Shown: one piece after another, positions 1 to 9,002 of the stretch
Layout: every line of letters begins with the position of its first letter
Position numbering within the stretch: position 1 is the stretch's first letter
From: Lactarius indigo
Taxonomy: Eukaryota > Basidiomycota > Agaricomycetes > Russulales > Russulaceae
Length of the DNA stretch: 64,000 nt
NCBI GenBank assembly: GCA_025766275.1
Contig: JAFKAC010000004.1
Coordinates: forward strand, 2,480,001 to 2,544,000
Direction: 5' to 3'
Program-made: the position numbers and the translations under genes
The notes under the pieces: model-generated
Told to the model about the DNA's origin: nothing
Databases searched by the model: none
Seen by the model: the letters and a program-made list of their open reading frames with translations, nothing else

Positions 1-1
1 C

Positions 2-262
2 CTCGTCATCCTCGCTGCGGACAAGATTACGGACCGCGCCCTCAACCGCATCAACGACAAGACGCTTACCGCAGAAGTCACGCGCTACCGCGCGGCCAGT
101 TTCGAACTGGAGCGACTTCGCGCCAGGGTAGCTCAACTCCGCGACATGATCGCGTGCGCCCAAAGCGACCGACAAGACTCCATTTATCGACTGGAGCGCG
201 CTACGGCACTCGAGCGCATCGCCGACGAACAGCGTGACTGGCCAGCTAGAGACTTTCGGTGA
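2..262 (+). CDS. 3' end of an ORF rich in heptad-like Arg/Glu/Leu (probable LTR-element protein), partial
   Basis: An open frame enters from the left edge and runs 86 codons to TGA at 260-262. The residues are strongly alpha-helical and charged (repeated Leu/Arg/Glu/Ala), which suggests a coiled coil. There is no catalytic motif. About 15 bases after the stop comes a purine-rich tract (GAGAGGAGGG, near 279-288) and then a TG-start LTR, so I infer this is the C-terminus of the last ORF of an LTR retrotransposon lying mostly outside the window. The final codons overlap a GTGAGT donor-like string at 259-264, so an exon end is an alternative. The family is not recognised. Confidence 0.4.
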   Translation, partial: LVILAADKITDRALNRINDKTLTAEVTRYRAASFELERLRARVAQLRDMIACAQSDRQDSIYRLERATALERIADEQRDWPARDFR

Positions 263-291
263 GTCGGGGCCTCACGCTGAGAGGAGGGTGA

Positions 292-803
292 TGTTACGTT
301 TCGGTTCATACGGGCTGCATGACTCATACCCTTACTGTACCGGTTGTCACTACGGCTGTAAGGTATATTAGTGACGGACTTACTTACGGTGATACGGTAG
401 TACGATAGGCGATAAGGGCTCGATAGCTGATTGATGACAGGCGCCACTAATACTGGTAGTAGTGGTACTTGGATTGAGATACTTACGCGATACGTTGGAC
501 GCTAGTTACTGTGACTCATAGCCGCGCTTGTAAGCCGGCTCGACTTGTATTTAAGCAGTCTTGTGAAGACCAAGATACGCCATCTTGGTCTTCTTGAATC
601 GTCACTTGTCTTCCGTTCTCTAGCATCTTCCTCTCCCTCTCTAAGATTCCTAGCTTAAGACTTCATAAGCTTGCCGGTGTACCTCCGCGTATTCACTGAG
701 GCAAGGACTTGGACCTTCGCGTCTTCAAGTTGGCAGCAGACATACCGCTAAGTCGTTACCGCCATTCGAGCTCAAGTCGAGCTGACGTTGTGACAACGTT
801 ACA
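292..803 (+). repeat. LTR (TGTTACG...GTTACA), probably 3' LTR
   Basis: It starts TGTTACG just after a polypurine tract and ends GTTACA, giving about 512 bp. It has a TATA-like TATTTAAG at 548 and a perfect 12-bp inverted repeat at 565-576 and 582-593 with a 5-nt loop, 17 nt past the TATA box. The solo LTR at 46022-46524 (other strand) has a closely similar hairpin at the same place, so the two are related. No matching 5-bp duplication is visible, as expected if the partner LTR is outside the window. The right boundary is inferred from the terminal bases only. Confidence 0.5.
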
Positions 804-1841
804 CCTCGGCCACGCCGCCTGTCACCGTACCTGCGCTGTCTCAGTCGCGACGCTTACCGTCCACATTCTGTCCCAAGCCATCACCAAGAGTCTACCTCTC
901 CCGCGTCGATACAGGTAGAGGTGAGTATTCATGTCGTTTTCTAGATGCGTCCATGTGGTCACCACTCTCTTCAGAACCACCCCTCTCCGTCGCACCAACA
1001 ACTGGACCGGGAGCTTCTGGAGTCACGCTCCGGGCCTCCTCCCTCCGTCGTCGTTACGGTCGCGACCCGACCTTTAGGCCGCCCCGTCCTGCTGCCGTTG
1101 CAGAGGTGCAACGGTGGCGAGCCCTGAGAGGACCGCTGAGAGGTGTCGGCCCTGCGACAAGACGAAGCGGGGCAGGGCGGGAGTGGACCACTACTTCCTC
1201 TTCCTCCCCTTTCTTGCGGATATTGTATATCACCTTTCGAACTTACACCGATTCGAGTCTGTACATGTACAAGTGATTGTTAGTTGTAGAATTAATATGC
1301 AAAATATGTCTGTGTTATTGGCAAGTGTGAATCTGCGCGATGCCTTTGTGTGCTGTGTCTTTGAGTTGGGCTTGATCGCTTGATCTCTCAAGCCATTGAT
1401 GAGATGTTCCGAGGGCCTTTGCCTGTGTCTGTTTGTGAGTTGAGGTGTTCCGATGTCGAGCGAGATGTCGTGTATTGTATGTTGAGATTTCAACGTCTTG
1501 AGTTGAGACGTCTCGAGTCGCTGACTCATGATGTCACGATGTCGGCTGTCGGCCTGGATATCTCTTCAATGAAATCCGTAGATTAATTGGGAATAAATTG
1601 TAAATATGAGTCACTATGTCATCACAATGAACAACATGGATTTATTAATAATATATGTGTGGAGCATATTGAAAGTTAATTGTGAGTTATATTGTGGATA
1701 CTTTTACAATATATCTGGTGGCATAAGCCTTTGCACATTGGAGAGTATATTGTAAATAAGTTTACAATATTTTACACAACAACTGTTTAGACATTTCTGG
1801 GATATGCTTCTTATAAAATTAGCATATAAACTCACATAACA
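804..1841. other. Intergenic stretch without a supportable gene; AT-rich block 1570-1840
   Basis: 804-1250 is GC- and CpG-rich, with short overlapping frames but no recognisable protein. From about 1570 to 1840 the sequence becomes strongly AT-rich, with repeated TACAATAT-type words and a perfect 10-bp inverted repeat (1747-1756 and 1761-1770, 4-nt loop). I see no gene here. Confidence 0.5.
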
Positions 1842-2617
1842 TTGTACTATGCCCACAGTGAGAAGTGTGCAGACGATGTGATTTCGGCTCGACGGATGGT
1901 CAAAGGTGCGTTGTTGTTTATTCCTTGGATACTTTATCCTCACTCCCCCCAGGTCCAAAGCACGGATGGACGCATCATCTCAACAGAGTGTGCATGCATG
2001 ACGGTAAATTACCAACCGGGGAGCCACAACCTTTTTATTACCCAGATGACCACCCCTCCATGCCCGGCTGGTTCAAGGGCATGGAGCAAATCATTCGTGA
2101 ACGCGGGCTGTGGCCCAAAGCAGGGCTGGCCACTCAGTGTTGGCAGTTCAAGTGCCCCCCTGGCCGTGTGGACTGCTGCTGCCGGCGCATCCTTTTCCTC
2201 CAGCCTGATTTTGTTGCTGAGAAATCACAGCTCGAGGAATTAATCAGGTTGCGCGGCCACATTTGCAACTTTTACCCAAAATATCACTGTGAGCTCAATT
2301 TTATTGAGCAATATTGGGGTGCAGCCAAAGCTCAATACCGTGCCGCCCCCCGAGAAAAGACCGCCCTCGGAATGAAGCAAACTGTGAAGGAGAGCCTTGA
2401 CAGTGTCCCCCTTCTTCACATCCGAAGGTCAGTATTTTTTATTGTTTTGTTTTGTGGCTCATTCCCTCACAGGTTTGTGAACTGAGCCGCGCATTTTATT
2501 ACCGCTTACAGGGACGGGCTGTCAGGTGCACAAGCAGTGTGGGCAAATAAAAAATATCACGGACATCACACGTTACCGCCCCAAAGCATTCTTGAAGCGA
2601 AGGAAACCATCTATTAG
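1842..2617 (+). pseudogene. Tc1/mariner-like (DDE superfamily) transposase relic, 3' half
   Basis: A frame from 1865 encodes the C-terminal half of an eukaryotic DDE endonuclease of the IS630/Tc1 type. It has a Cys-rich CCCRR stretch, then PKYHCELNFIEQYWG, which carries the final catalytic Glu in the ELNxIE context typical of the family. A 45-nt intron fits at 2428-2472 (GTCAGT...CACAG). After it the frame reads through a TGA (2483-2485), where CGA is plausible, to TAG at 2617. The N-terminal part with the first two Asp is missing or frame-shifted (another frame is open at 1842-1950). This is a dead fragment. Terminal inverted repeats were not found. Confidence 0.75.
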
Positions 2618-2886
2618 ATTCTGTAGCTTAGTAGCCTACAGAGAAGTCATGCGCATACATCGATAATGCTTGAATTATCACTCTTGAGTTGTCTGTCAGC
2701 TCGCAACAACTCGCCCGGGATCACAATGATGCCGAGCTCAATAACCCTAAATGTGCAAACCCCAGGCCAGGATTTTTCCCAAGTCAACCCTCTCACCGTG
2801 GCCGCTTACATACACATTATATAATCTAACCCTAGGGTTTATAGCTTACATAAAGGGGTGCGAGTTCCTGATGGCCCCTACCTTAC
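2618..2886. other. Gap without gene between Tc1 relic and Copia relic
   Basis: No coding frame or repeat end could be assigned. A short palindrome containing CTAACCCTAGGGTTTA lies at 2826-2841; see the rejected list. Confidence 0.4.
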
Positions 2887-3667
2887 ATGCAGCAGGTCCC
2901 CAACATCAAGACGTGGCACCACTGCCTCAGGCACTGCAACATTCGGACCATAATCGAGATGGCTCACTCTGAGGCGGTCCAAGGTATGCCCATCGATCTT
3001 TCTACATCACCACTGAAATGTGGTCATTGTATCATCAGCAAACAGATCCACTCACCAGTACCAAACACATGTGAAGGAAAGAAGTCAGTTAGACAGTTAG
3101 AAAAGGTTTTTGTTGACTTGTGCGGCCCAATGCCAACTACATCCAAAACAGGTGCACTGTATTCCATGAATATCATTGACAACTTCTCAAGTTACATTTG
3201 GACTATCCCCTTGAAAACTAAAAGTGAAGCTGCCCCTGTGTTTCAGGATTGGCACCACACAGTCACTACCCAAACTGGCAAGAAGCTGGCCTCCTTCCTA
3301 ACCGATAATTGTGAACTTGTTTCCACAAACATGGAGACTTGGTGCAAGGTGGAGGGGATCAATCATCAACTGACAGCCCCCTATGTGTCCACGCAGAATG
3401 GACATGCGGAACGACTCCACAGAACGATCCTTAACAAAGCCTGTGCCATGCACTTTGCATGCAATGCGCCTGCCAACCTGTGGGATGAATTTGTCAACAC
3501 TGCAGCGTACCTCATTATGCTGACAGGAGCCACTGCCAATGGAGGAAAGACACCCTTTGAATTGTGGCATGGACACACACCTTACCTCTCCCATCTGCGT
3601 GAAATTGGATGTCGTGCCTACACCCTCACCATGACACAGAATTTGAAGCTCTCCAAACGCTCTGCAC
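2887..3667 (+). pseudogene. Copia GAG-pre-integrase and integrase core (first part)
   Basis: The frame starts with the WHHCLRHCN-type GAG-pre-integrase motif and the C-x2-C pair (KCGHCI), followed by the rve integrase core. The three acidic residues appear in context: VFVDLCGPM (Asp 1), FLTDNCELVS (Asp 2) and NGHAERLHRTI (Glu). The role in a live element would be insertion of cDNA into chromosomes. It is broken at 3667 by a solo LTR and resumes at 4446 with the conserved PCILIGYAP...YRLWDP segment, then TGA at 4508. No start codon is supported, because the upstream part of the polyprotein is missing. Confidence 0.85.
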
Positions 3668-4440
3668 TGTCACGGACGCTCTATTTTTGCCTTATTTTTC
3701 CGTATTTTTACGGATTTATTTGGTAAAGATATAAGTCTCCAACGTTGTGTCAAACATCCAAGTCCTTATCATTAGATATGATAAGATGGTTAGTCACGTG
3801 ATGCTAACATGTGCACCTACAAGCACGTGACCCTGGGATAGTAACTTCCTTATCGGATGTTACCCCTTTAGGTCACCTTCCTCATTAGTACAGTAGTTTC
3901 TCATTGGACGATAAGAAGGGAACATTCTAGATAGTTCTAGACTACGTTGTTATAGGGTTATGACTCATAGATAAGGACACGTCATCGATCTGTCAGCGTT
4001 AATGACTGTGCATCAGTCAGCACAATAGATAACGCTATTATTAGACACGACGCGTCAGCGTCTGACTCATTACTATTACATACACCTTTAGTAACAAGGT
4101 TTCGTAGTAATTCGAACTCAGCCGCAGCAGTGTATATAAACCCTCATGTAGCGTCCTGAGTGGAACCAACTTGTCCTCTTGGTTCTCCACTCAGGTGCGT
4201 ATTCTCCTTGTACTTCCCTTACCTCTCCAATGTTAACTTGTCCTCTTGGTTCTCCACTCAGCGTGCCACAGCGTGATCACCTGACCTTTGGACTTGCATA
4301 AAGTCCTCACGTGTGTCTACTCTCCGCTGTGCCTGTACGTTCGGCGCGTGACTTGTCTCCGCGCTAGGCTTGAGTGTGTACCGTGTCAGTTCACTTACAC
4401 TTTGCTTGGTCTAGTTGTTGCGATAAGTCATACCACTACA
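3668..4440 (+). repeat. Solo LTR (TGTCACGG...CACTACA, 773 bp) with target duplication TGCAC
   Basis: It starts TGTCACGG and ends CACTACA. The 5-bp sequence TGCAC stands immediately before (3663-3667) and immediately after (4441-4445). The TATA box is TATATAA at 4133. A 14-bp hairpin with a 2-nt bulge lies at 4156-4194, 23 nt downstream. A 27-bp direct repeat ending in CAG occurs at 4168-4194 and 4234-4260, and the first copy is followed by GTGCGT, so the unit 4195-4260 has GT...AG ends. The LTR interrupts the Copia integrase frame exactly. Confidence 0.92.
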
Positions 4441-4445
4441 TGCAC

Positions 4446-5832
4446 CATGTATCCTAATTGGTTATGCACCCCATGCCATAGCCTATCGCCTCTGGGATCC
4501 TTTGAACTGAAAAGTCTTTAACTTGTTTCACATATCATTCATTGAGCACCTACATTCTGCCCCAATGCCCCTCCTGCCTGGCACAACCCTTGGGCTCTCT
4601 GCCCCACAATCTGCACCATTGTGGGATGCGCCTGGGTACTGTCCACGTCCTTCTGACATCTTGACACCAGTTTCACCTTTCACATCCTACACCCCATCTA
4701 CATCCAACAACTCCACCCTCATTCCCTCATCAACCTTATTTACAATACCTCCAACTCCTTCCATTACAATACCTCAGTCCCAAAATAACCAAACAACCTC
4801 CCTAAATACTGCTACACAAAATTTGACTAATAACCTCGATACATTACATAATAATAGCTTACACAATGATCCCCCTTCATCCCTCATCCCACCATCAAAT
4901 GACAGCTTACACGATAATCCCCCTTCATCCCTTATCCCACAGTCAAATACCACTTCGCACATACCAAACCCTACCCTTCCTCTCCATTGCTCCAAACGTC
5001 TCACTGCCATGACATAAAGCCACCCAGATACTGCTTCTGGTAACAACCACACAATGGCCTTCATCTCCCTTTTCTCCCCCATGTGTGACTCACATGACCT
5101 GCTCCCAATGGATGTATGCATTGGCCATGACCTCATCACAGTTGATGATGTGCTGGCCGCATTGAGCGATGGTGCCATTGAACCAATTGTAGACCTTGAC
5201 GATGAACCATCATGGGCCAAAGCCCTTGCCTCACCTGAGCAAGAATACTGGATCACTGGTGGACACGAAGAGCTGAAAAGCCTCATGGACCTGAACGTCT
5301 TTGTCCTTGTCCCCCACAGCAAGATACCATGTGGACAACACCCCCTCAAAGGCAAACTAGTCTGCAAGTGCAAGTGCAATGATGCGGGAAACATCATCCA
5401 TTACAAAGTGTGCTACGTTGCAAAAGGGTATGCACAGCACTATGGTATTGACTATGACAAAACCACCGCACCCACAGTTCGACTGGAATCATTCCAGGCC
5501 GTCCTACACATAGCCGCAATGCTAGACTCAGACATCTGCCAATTTGACATAAAGACAGCATTCCTACACGGCATACTGCCCAAAGATGAAACTATGTACA
5601 TGGACCAACCGGAGGGTTTTGAAGAGGAGGGGAAGGAAGATTGGGTGATGAAGTTGATGAAGAGCATCTATGGGATGAAGCAGGCAAGCAGAATTTGGAA
5701 TAAGACTTTCAATGCTGCAGTTCTAGGTTGGGGATTTGAGCGTCTCACATGCAAATGGTGTGTGTACTGTCGGCAGTCCTCCATGGGGACCATAATCTTC
5801 GTCGTCCATGTTGACAACATCCTTGCAACAGC
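4446..5832 (+). pseudogene. Copia integrase end, linker and reverse transcriptase (first part)
   Basis: After the LTR the same frame continues through the integrase C-terminal segment (with TGA at 4508) and a Ser/Pro/Thr/Asn-rich linker (about 4560-5010, TAA at 5015). It then enters RVT_2 reverse transcriptase: SWAKALASPEQEYW, then KLVCKCKC, then RLESFQAVLHIAAM with QFDIKTAFLHG (first catalytic Asp region) and SIYGMKQASRIWNK. The catalytic YVDD box reads HVDN, so the second Asp has become Asn and the enzyme would be inactive even without the stops. The frame is cut at 5832 by a second solo LTR. Confidence 0.85.
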
Positions 5833-6392
5833 TGATGAACAGCACACAAGGATAGCATACTCACAGTGGACAAAGGAGACTGTGGTGAGATAGGCTGGGT
5901 GGCTGGAAAGCAGCAACAGGAAGTCAAGCAAGGTAGAGCAGAAGTGTCTGGCACACAAGCAGTGAGAACTGATGTGGACCAGGAGCATACATGGTACTCT
6001 ACTTATACTCCTACAGAGGGTGACAGTAGTACAAGATAAGTAATGCTAGTCACACAATACAAGGGTGCTATTGTTCTACAAAGGGACAAGAGAGTGGACG
6101 CTTTGAGAACAAGGGTATGGAGAACAAGGAGAGTCCAGAGCAAAATGATATCATAGTGACATCATAATAAAGATAATACTAAGTAAAGAACAAAGGCATT
6201 GAGTACAACGCAAAGTCCAGACACATGATGTCATAGAAGTACAGTGATGTCATGTATGACACAATGATAAGTCTAGATTGTACAGATCAAATAGTATCTA
6301 ATCTACAAGTCCTGTATATCTAATCTAAAGCAGTCCATGCTGCAAGTTCAGTCTGTATGAGCCACTAAGTGCACAAGGGTCACTTATCAACA
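5833..6392 (-). repeat. Solo LTR of the TGTTGATAAG family (560 bp), inserted in Copia RT
   Basis: On the minus strand it starts TGTTGATAAGTGACC and ends GTTCATCA. The target duplication ACAGC is present at 5828-5832 and 6393-6397. Removing the LTR and one duplication puts the RT frame back in phase. It is the shortest of the four family copies in the window: it carries a single copy of the CTGGCACAC-containing segment that the copies at 52314, 52755 and 62310 carry twice. Confidence 0.92.
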
Positions 6393-6397
6393 ACAGC

Positions 6398-7122
6398 ATC
6401 ATCACCTGCCAAGATTGACCGCTTCAAAGCCAAGTTGACCTCCAAATGGGAGATATCTGATCTCAGGCCACCAAAGTATGCCCTTGGTATAGGCATCTCC
6501 CGCAACTGCAAAAAATGCACCATCTCCTTATCTCAAACAGCCCTCATTGATCACATTGTTGATGAGTTTGGCCAGACCTCAGCACACCCAGTGGATACTC
6601 CCATGGTCACTGGCGTACCATTGAAAAGGCCCAACCCAAACATGCCCATCCCTATGGACATCGCCAAATGGGCAACACAGATGCCTTACCACTCCTTAGT
6701 TGGGAGCCTAATGTACATTGCTGTTGCCACATACCCCAACATTTCCTATGCAGTCGGATGCCTGGCAGCCTTCTGCACCTGCTATCAACCAGAACATTGG
6801 TCGGCAGCCATTCAAGTCCTCAGATACCTTAAAGGAACACAGACTGTCTGCTTAGAACTAGGCGGTTTGAACCAATTGCAACTCCTGGGGTACTTAGACT
6901 CAGACTATGCAAACTGCATGGAAACAAGTCGTTCAATTGGCAGTTACTGCTTTAGCCTTGGCTCCAGAATGATCTCCTGGAGCTCTCAGAAACAACCCTC
7001 TGTCACAAACTCTTCTTGCTACACTGAGTACATGGCCCTACAGGATGCTGTGCATGAAACCATTTTCCTCCAACAACTACTCTTTCATGAACTCCCCGGT
7101 CACCTATCTTTTGCAGCCACTA
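6398..7122 (+). pseudogene. Copia RT thumb and RNase H (first part)
   Basis: The frame continues from the RT with KWEISDL and YALGIGISR, then the conserved SLMYIAVATYPNISYAVG block and the connection region, and enters RNase H (LDSDYANCMETSRSIGSY, then SSCYTEYMALQDAVHE). These are standard Copia motifs in the right order. The frame is lost at about 7123, where a further insertion begins. Confidence 0.85.
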
Positions 7123-7850
7123 TCTGATCCATTCCCTTTATTGGCAGTTACCTTCTTAGACCTCTGTTTCCCCTTATCTGATTGTTCTAGCACCTTCTGT
7201 GCTATTCTTGTCCACCCTTCTCCTGCCTTGCTGGCATGACACCATCTTGCATGATGTTGACACCATCTTGCCAGCACATTATTCTATCTATAGCAACCAG
7301 TAGCACTATGTGCTCAGGCACAATCCTGTACTATATAAGGAATCCTGTAGTGCACCTTAGCTCCTTAGCTTTGGCTTAATCAACTATCTGCGTTGTATCT
7401 CCACTGCCTCCTTGAGTGCCTCAGTCCCTTCAGCACTCAAGCCCTTGACCCAGAACCTCTGACCGTTGACCCTCATTCCCTTTGGGTCATTCCCCTCTCA
7501 GCCTCTGAGCAGGCTTCCTCTTGACTCCACTCTTATCCTCTTTCTGTCTTACTGGTCAGCCCAGTGACACATGACCCTTGGACTTAGGCCACCGAGCTCG
7601 TCCAACCTCGCTGACTTGAGCTCTGCCTCAGCAGCCCCCTTGAAGACCTTTCCCACCTCAGTGTAGGGGGATTGCTGCAGACTCAGCTACCTTAGCATAG
7701 GAGCTGTTACAGAAGACCTTAGGAGTCCTTCCACTCAGTGGGGATCCAACTCAGAGTCCTTTGCCTCAGGCAGGATCTGTTACAGAATGACACATGCCCC
7801 CGCAGAGGCGTGACATACTTGCTGGCCTACAGCTCCTGCCTTTGGGACCA
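7123..7850 (+). repeat. LTR-like insertion in Copia RNase H (boundaries approximate)
   Basis: This block separates two parts of the RNase H frame. It has a promoter-like CTATATAAGG at 7331, a GC-rich pyrimidine-rich downstream half, and a direct repeat TGACACCATCTTGC (about 7237 and 7249). These features resemble an LTR, but I could not find a clean TG...CA end with a matching 5-bp duplication. CTTTG/TTTTG near the edges is a weak candidate. A small rearrangement at one edge may have occurred. Confidence 0.45.
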
Positions 7851-8099
7851 TCCTGACTGCTTTGCAATAATGACACCGCCTCCAAACTTGCTGAAGACCA
7901 TGTCTGGCACTTGCACACAAAACACATTCGTGTTAAGTACCACTACGTGCATGAGCAGGTCCTGTCCAGTGAATTGACAGTACAACACGTTCGGTCAAAA
8001 GACAACACAGCCGACATCCTCACCAAACCTCTCGGGCATGCTGACTTCCTCCGCCTATGCCACTATTTGGGGCTTCTACCAGGCAATCCCTCCCAATAG
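7851..8099 (+). pseudogene. Copia RNase H C-terminus
   Basis: The frame carries CNNDTASKLAEDHVWH, then KHIRVKYHYVHE and ADILTKPLGHADF, the usual Copia C-terminus, and ends at TAG 8097-8099. TGA at 7854-7856 sits where Arg (CGA) is plausible. The first Asn of CNND replaces the Asp normally found in this catalytic CDN motif. Confidence 0.85.
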
Positions 8100-9002
8100 T
8101 GAGGAGGAGTGCGGGCTCTGGAATTACCTTCTCTTTTCTCCAAATTACCTTCTCTTTTCGTGCTCTTCCATTTTCATGTTCTCTTATCCTTCATTTTTTT
8201 GGTTTTCAATTCTTTGGGTCTACCGGACACTCAATCTTTATTAATAATTTAAATTCCCCCAAACACCCCTATGCAGTCATCTACCTACGATTGTCCAGTA
8301 CGTATTCATTGAGGAGGAGTGTTAGAGTCAAGGAGGAGTATGACACATACTACTGTACATCATGTGACAGGGTGCATATACACGCTCTGGCATACATACA
8401 TTCATCCTTCAGTTTCTTCCACTCCATGAAACTGAGGGTATGTCACTTGTTCACTGTTAGTCATTTTTCCTTCTATTAACTTCCTGTAGAACATTTTTGG
8501 TTATTAGGTGACTAGGATAAATACAGTTTCTTCCACTCCATGAAACTGAGGAATGTTTTTGGTTATTAGGTTTTCATAGGCTTCACCTTCACAAGCTTAT
8601 ATAGTGACTTGAATGTCATCACGTAGCAAAAGATGTATTTCTCATATAGTTCAATCTCTTCCCAAGAAATTGAGCATAGGTTTGCAATTTGAACAGCACG
8701 TACTAAATCCATAAAGTTCTCCAACTTGGCTTTCCAGTCATCAGGTACATTGTCTCCTCCCCAAAGTCAGATCAAAGTAATAGGGAGATGGTTTGTGCAG
8801 ATAACTCTCCAGTTGTTTGCGATAAGTTTTCCCTGTGCTGCAGTTCCCCAATTTGAAGGGGCTTTTGTAACCCAGGATGGAAGTTCAGTAAGAACCATGT
8901 CCACCCATACAGCTTCCATAATGTCCTTGCCCAGAAATGCACCATTGTTAGGGGAAGTTATTTGCTTCTGGGAAGGATTCTCTTGAAGATGGACATTTGC
9001 TT
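8100..9002. repeat. Copia 3' end and diverged direct repeats
   Basis: Two GAGGAGGAG tracts (about 8102 and 8311) bracket 200 bp, and the second precedes TGTTAGAG. Farther on, a 28-bp word beginning CAGTTTCTTCCACTCC occurs at about 8409 and 8524, followed both times by TTTTTGGTTATTAGGT, so about 115 bp was tandemly duplicated. The word itself holds the 7-bp inverted repeat CAGTTTC/GAAACTG. No gene is seen in 8570-9002. Confidence 0.45.

Larger units (their letters stand above)
2887..8320 (+). mobile_element. Ty1/Copia retrotransposon relic, 5'-truncated and multiply interrupted
   Basis: Once the inserted blocks (3668-4440 plus one 5-bp duplication, 5833-6392 plus one duplication, and about 7123-7850) are set aside, one reading frame runs through GAG-pre-integrase, integrase, a Pro/Ser-rich linker, reverse transcriptase and RNase H, in Copia order. 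Gag and protease are absent, so the left part is lost. The frame is phased correctly across both solo LTRs. In-frame stops are TGA 4508, TAA 5015 and TGA 7854. The protein ends at 8097-8099. Purine tracts GAGGAGGAG follow at about 8102 and 8311, the second directly before TGTTAGAG at 8320, which may be the start of the 3' LTR. Confidence 0.85.

Noticed and set aside
2826..2841. CTAACCCTAGGGTTTA, telomere-like inverted TTAGGG
   Set aside because: One unit only, with no array on either side; likely chance.
4523..5017. Independent Ser/Pro/Asn-rich gene
   Set aside because: In frame with the Copia integrase and RT on both sides, and it has the position and composition of the Copia linker.
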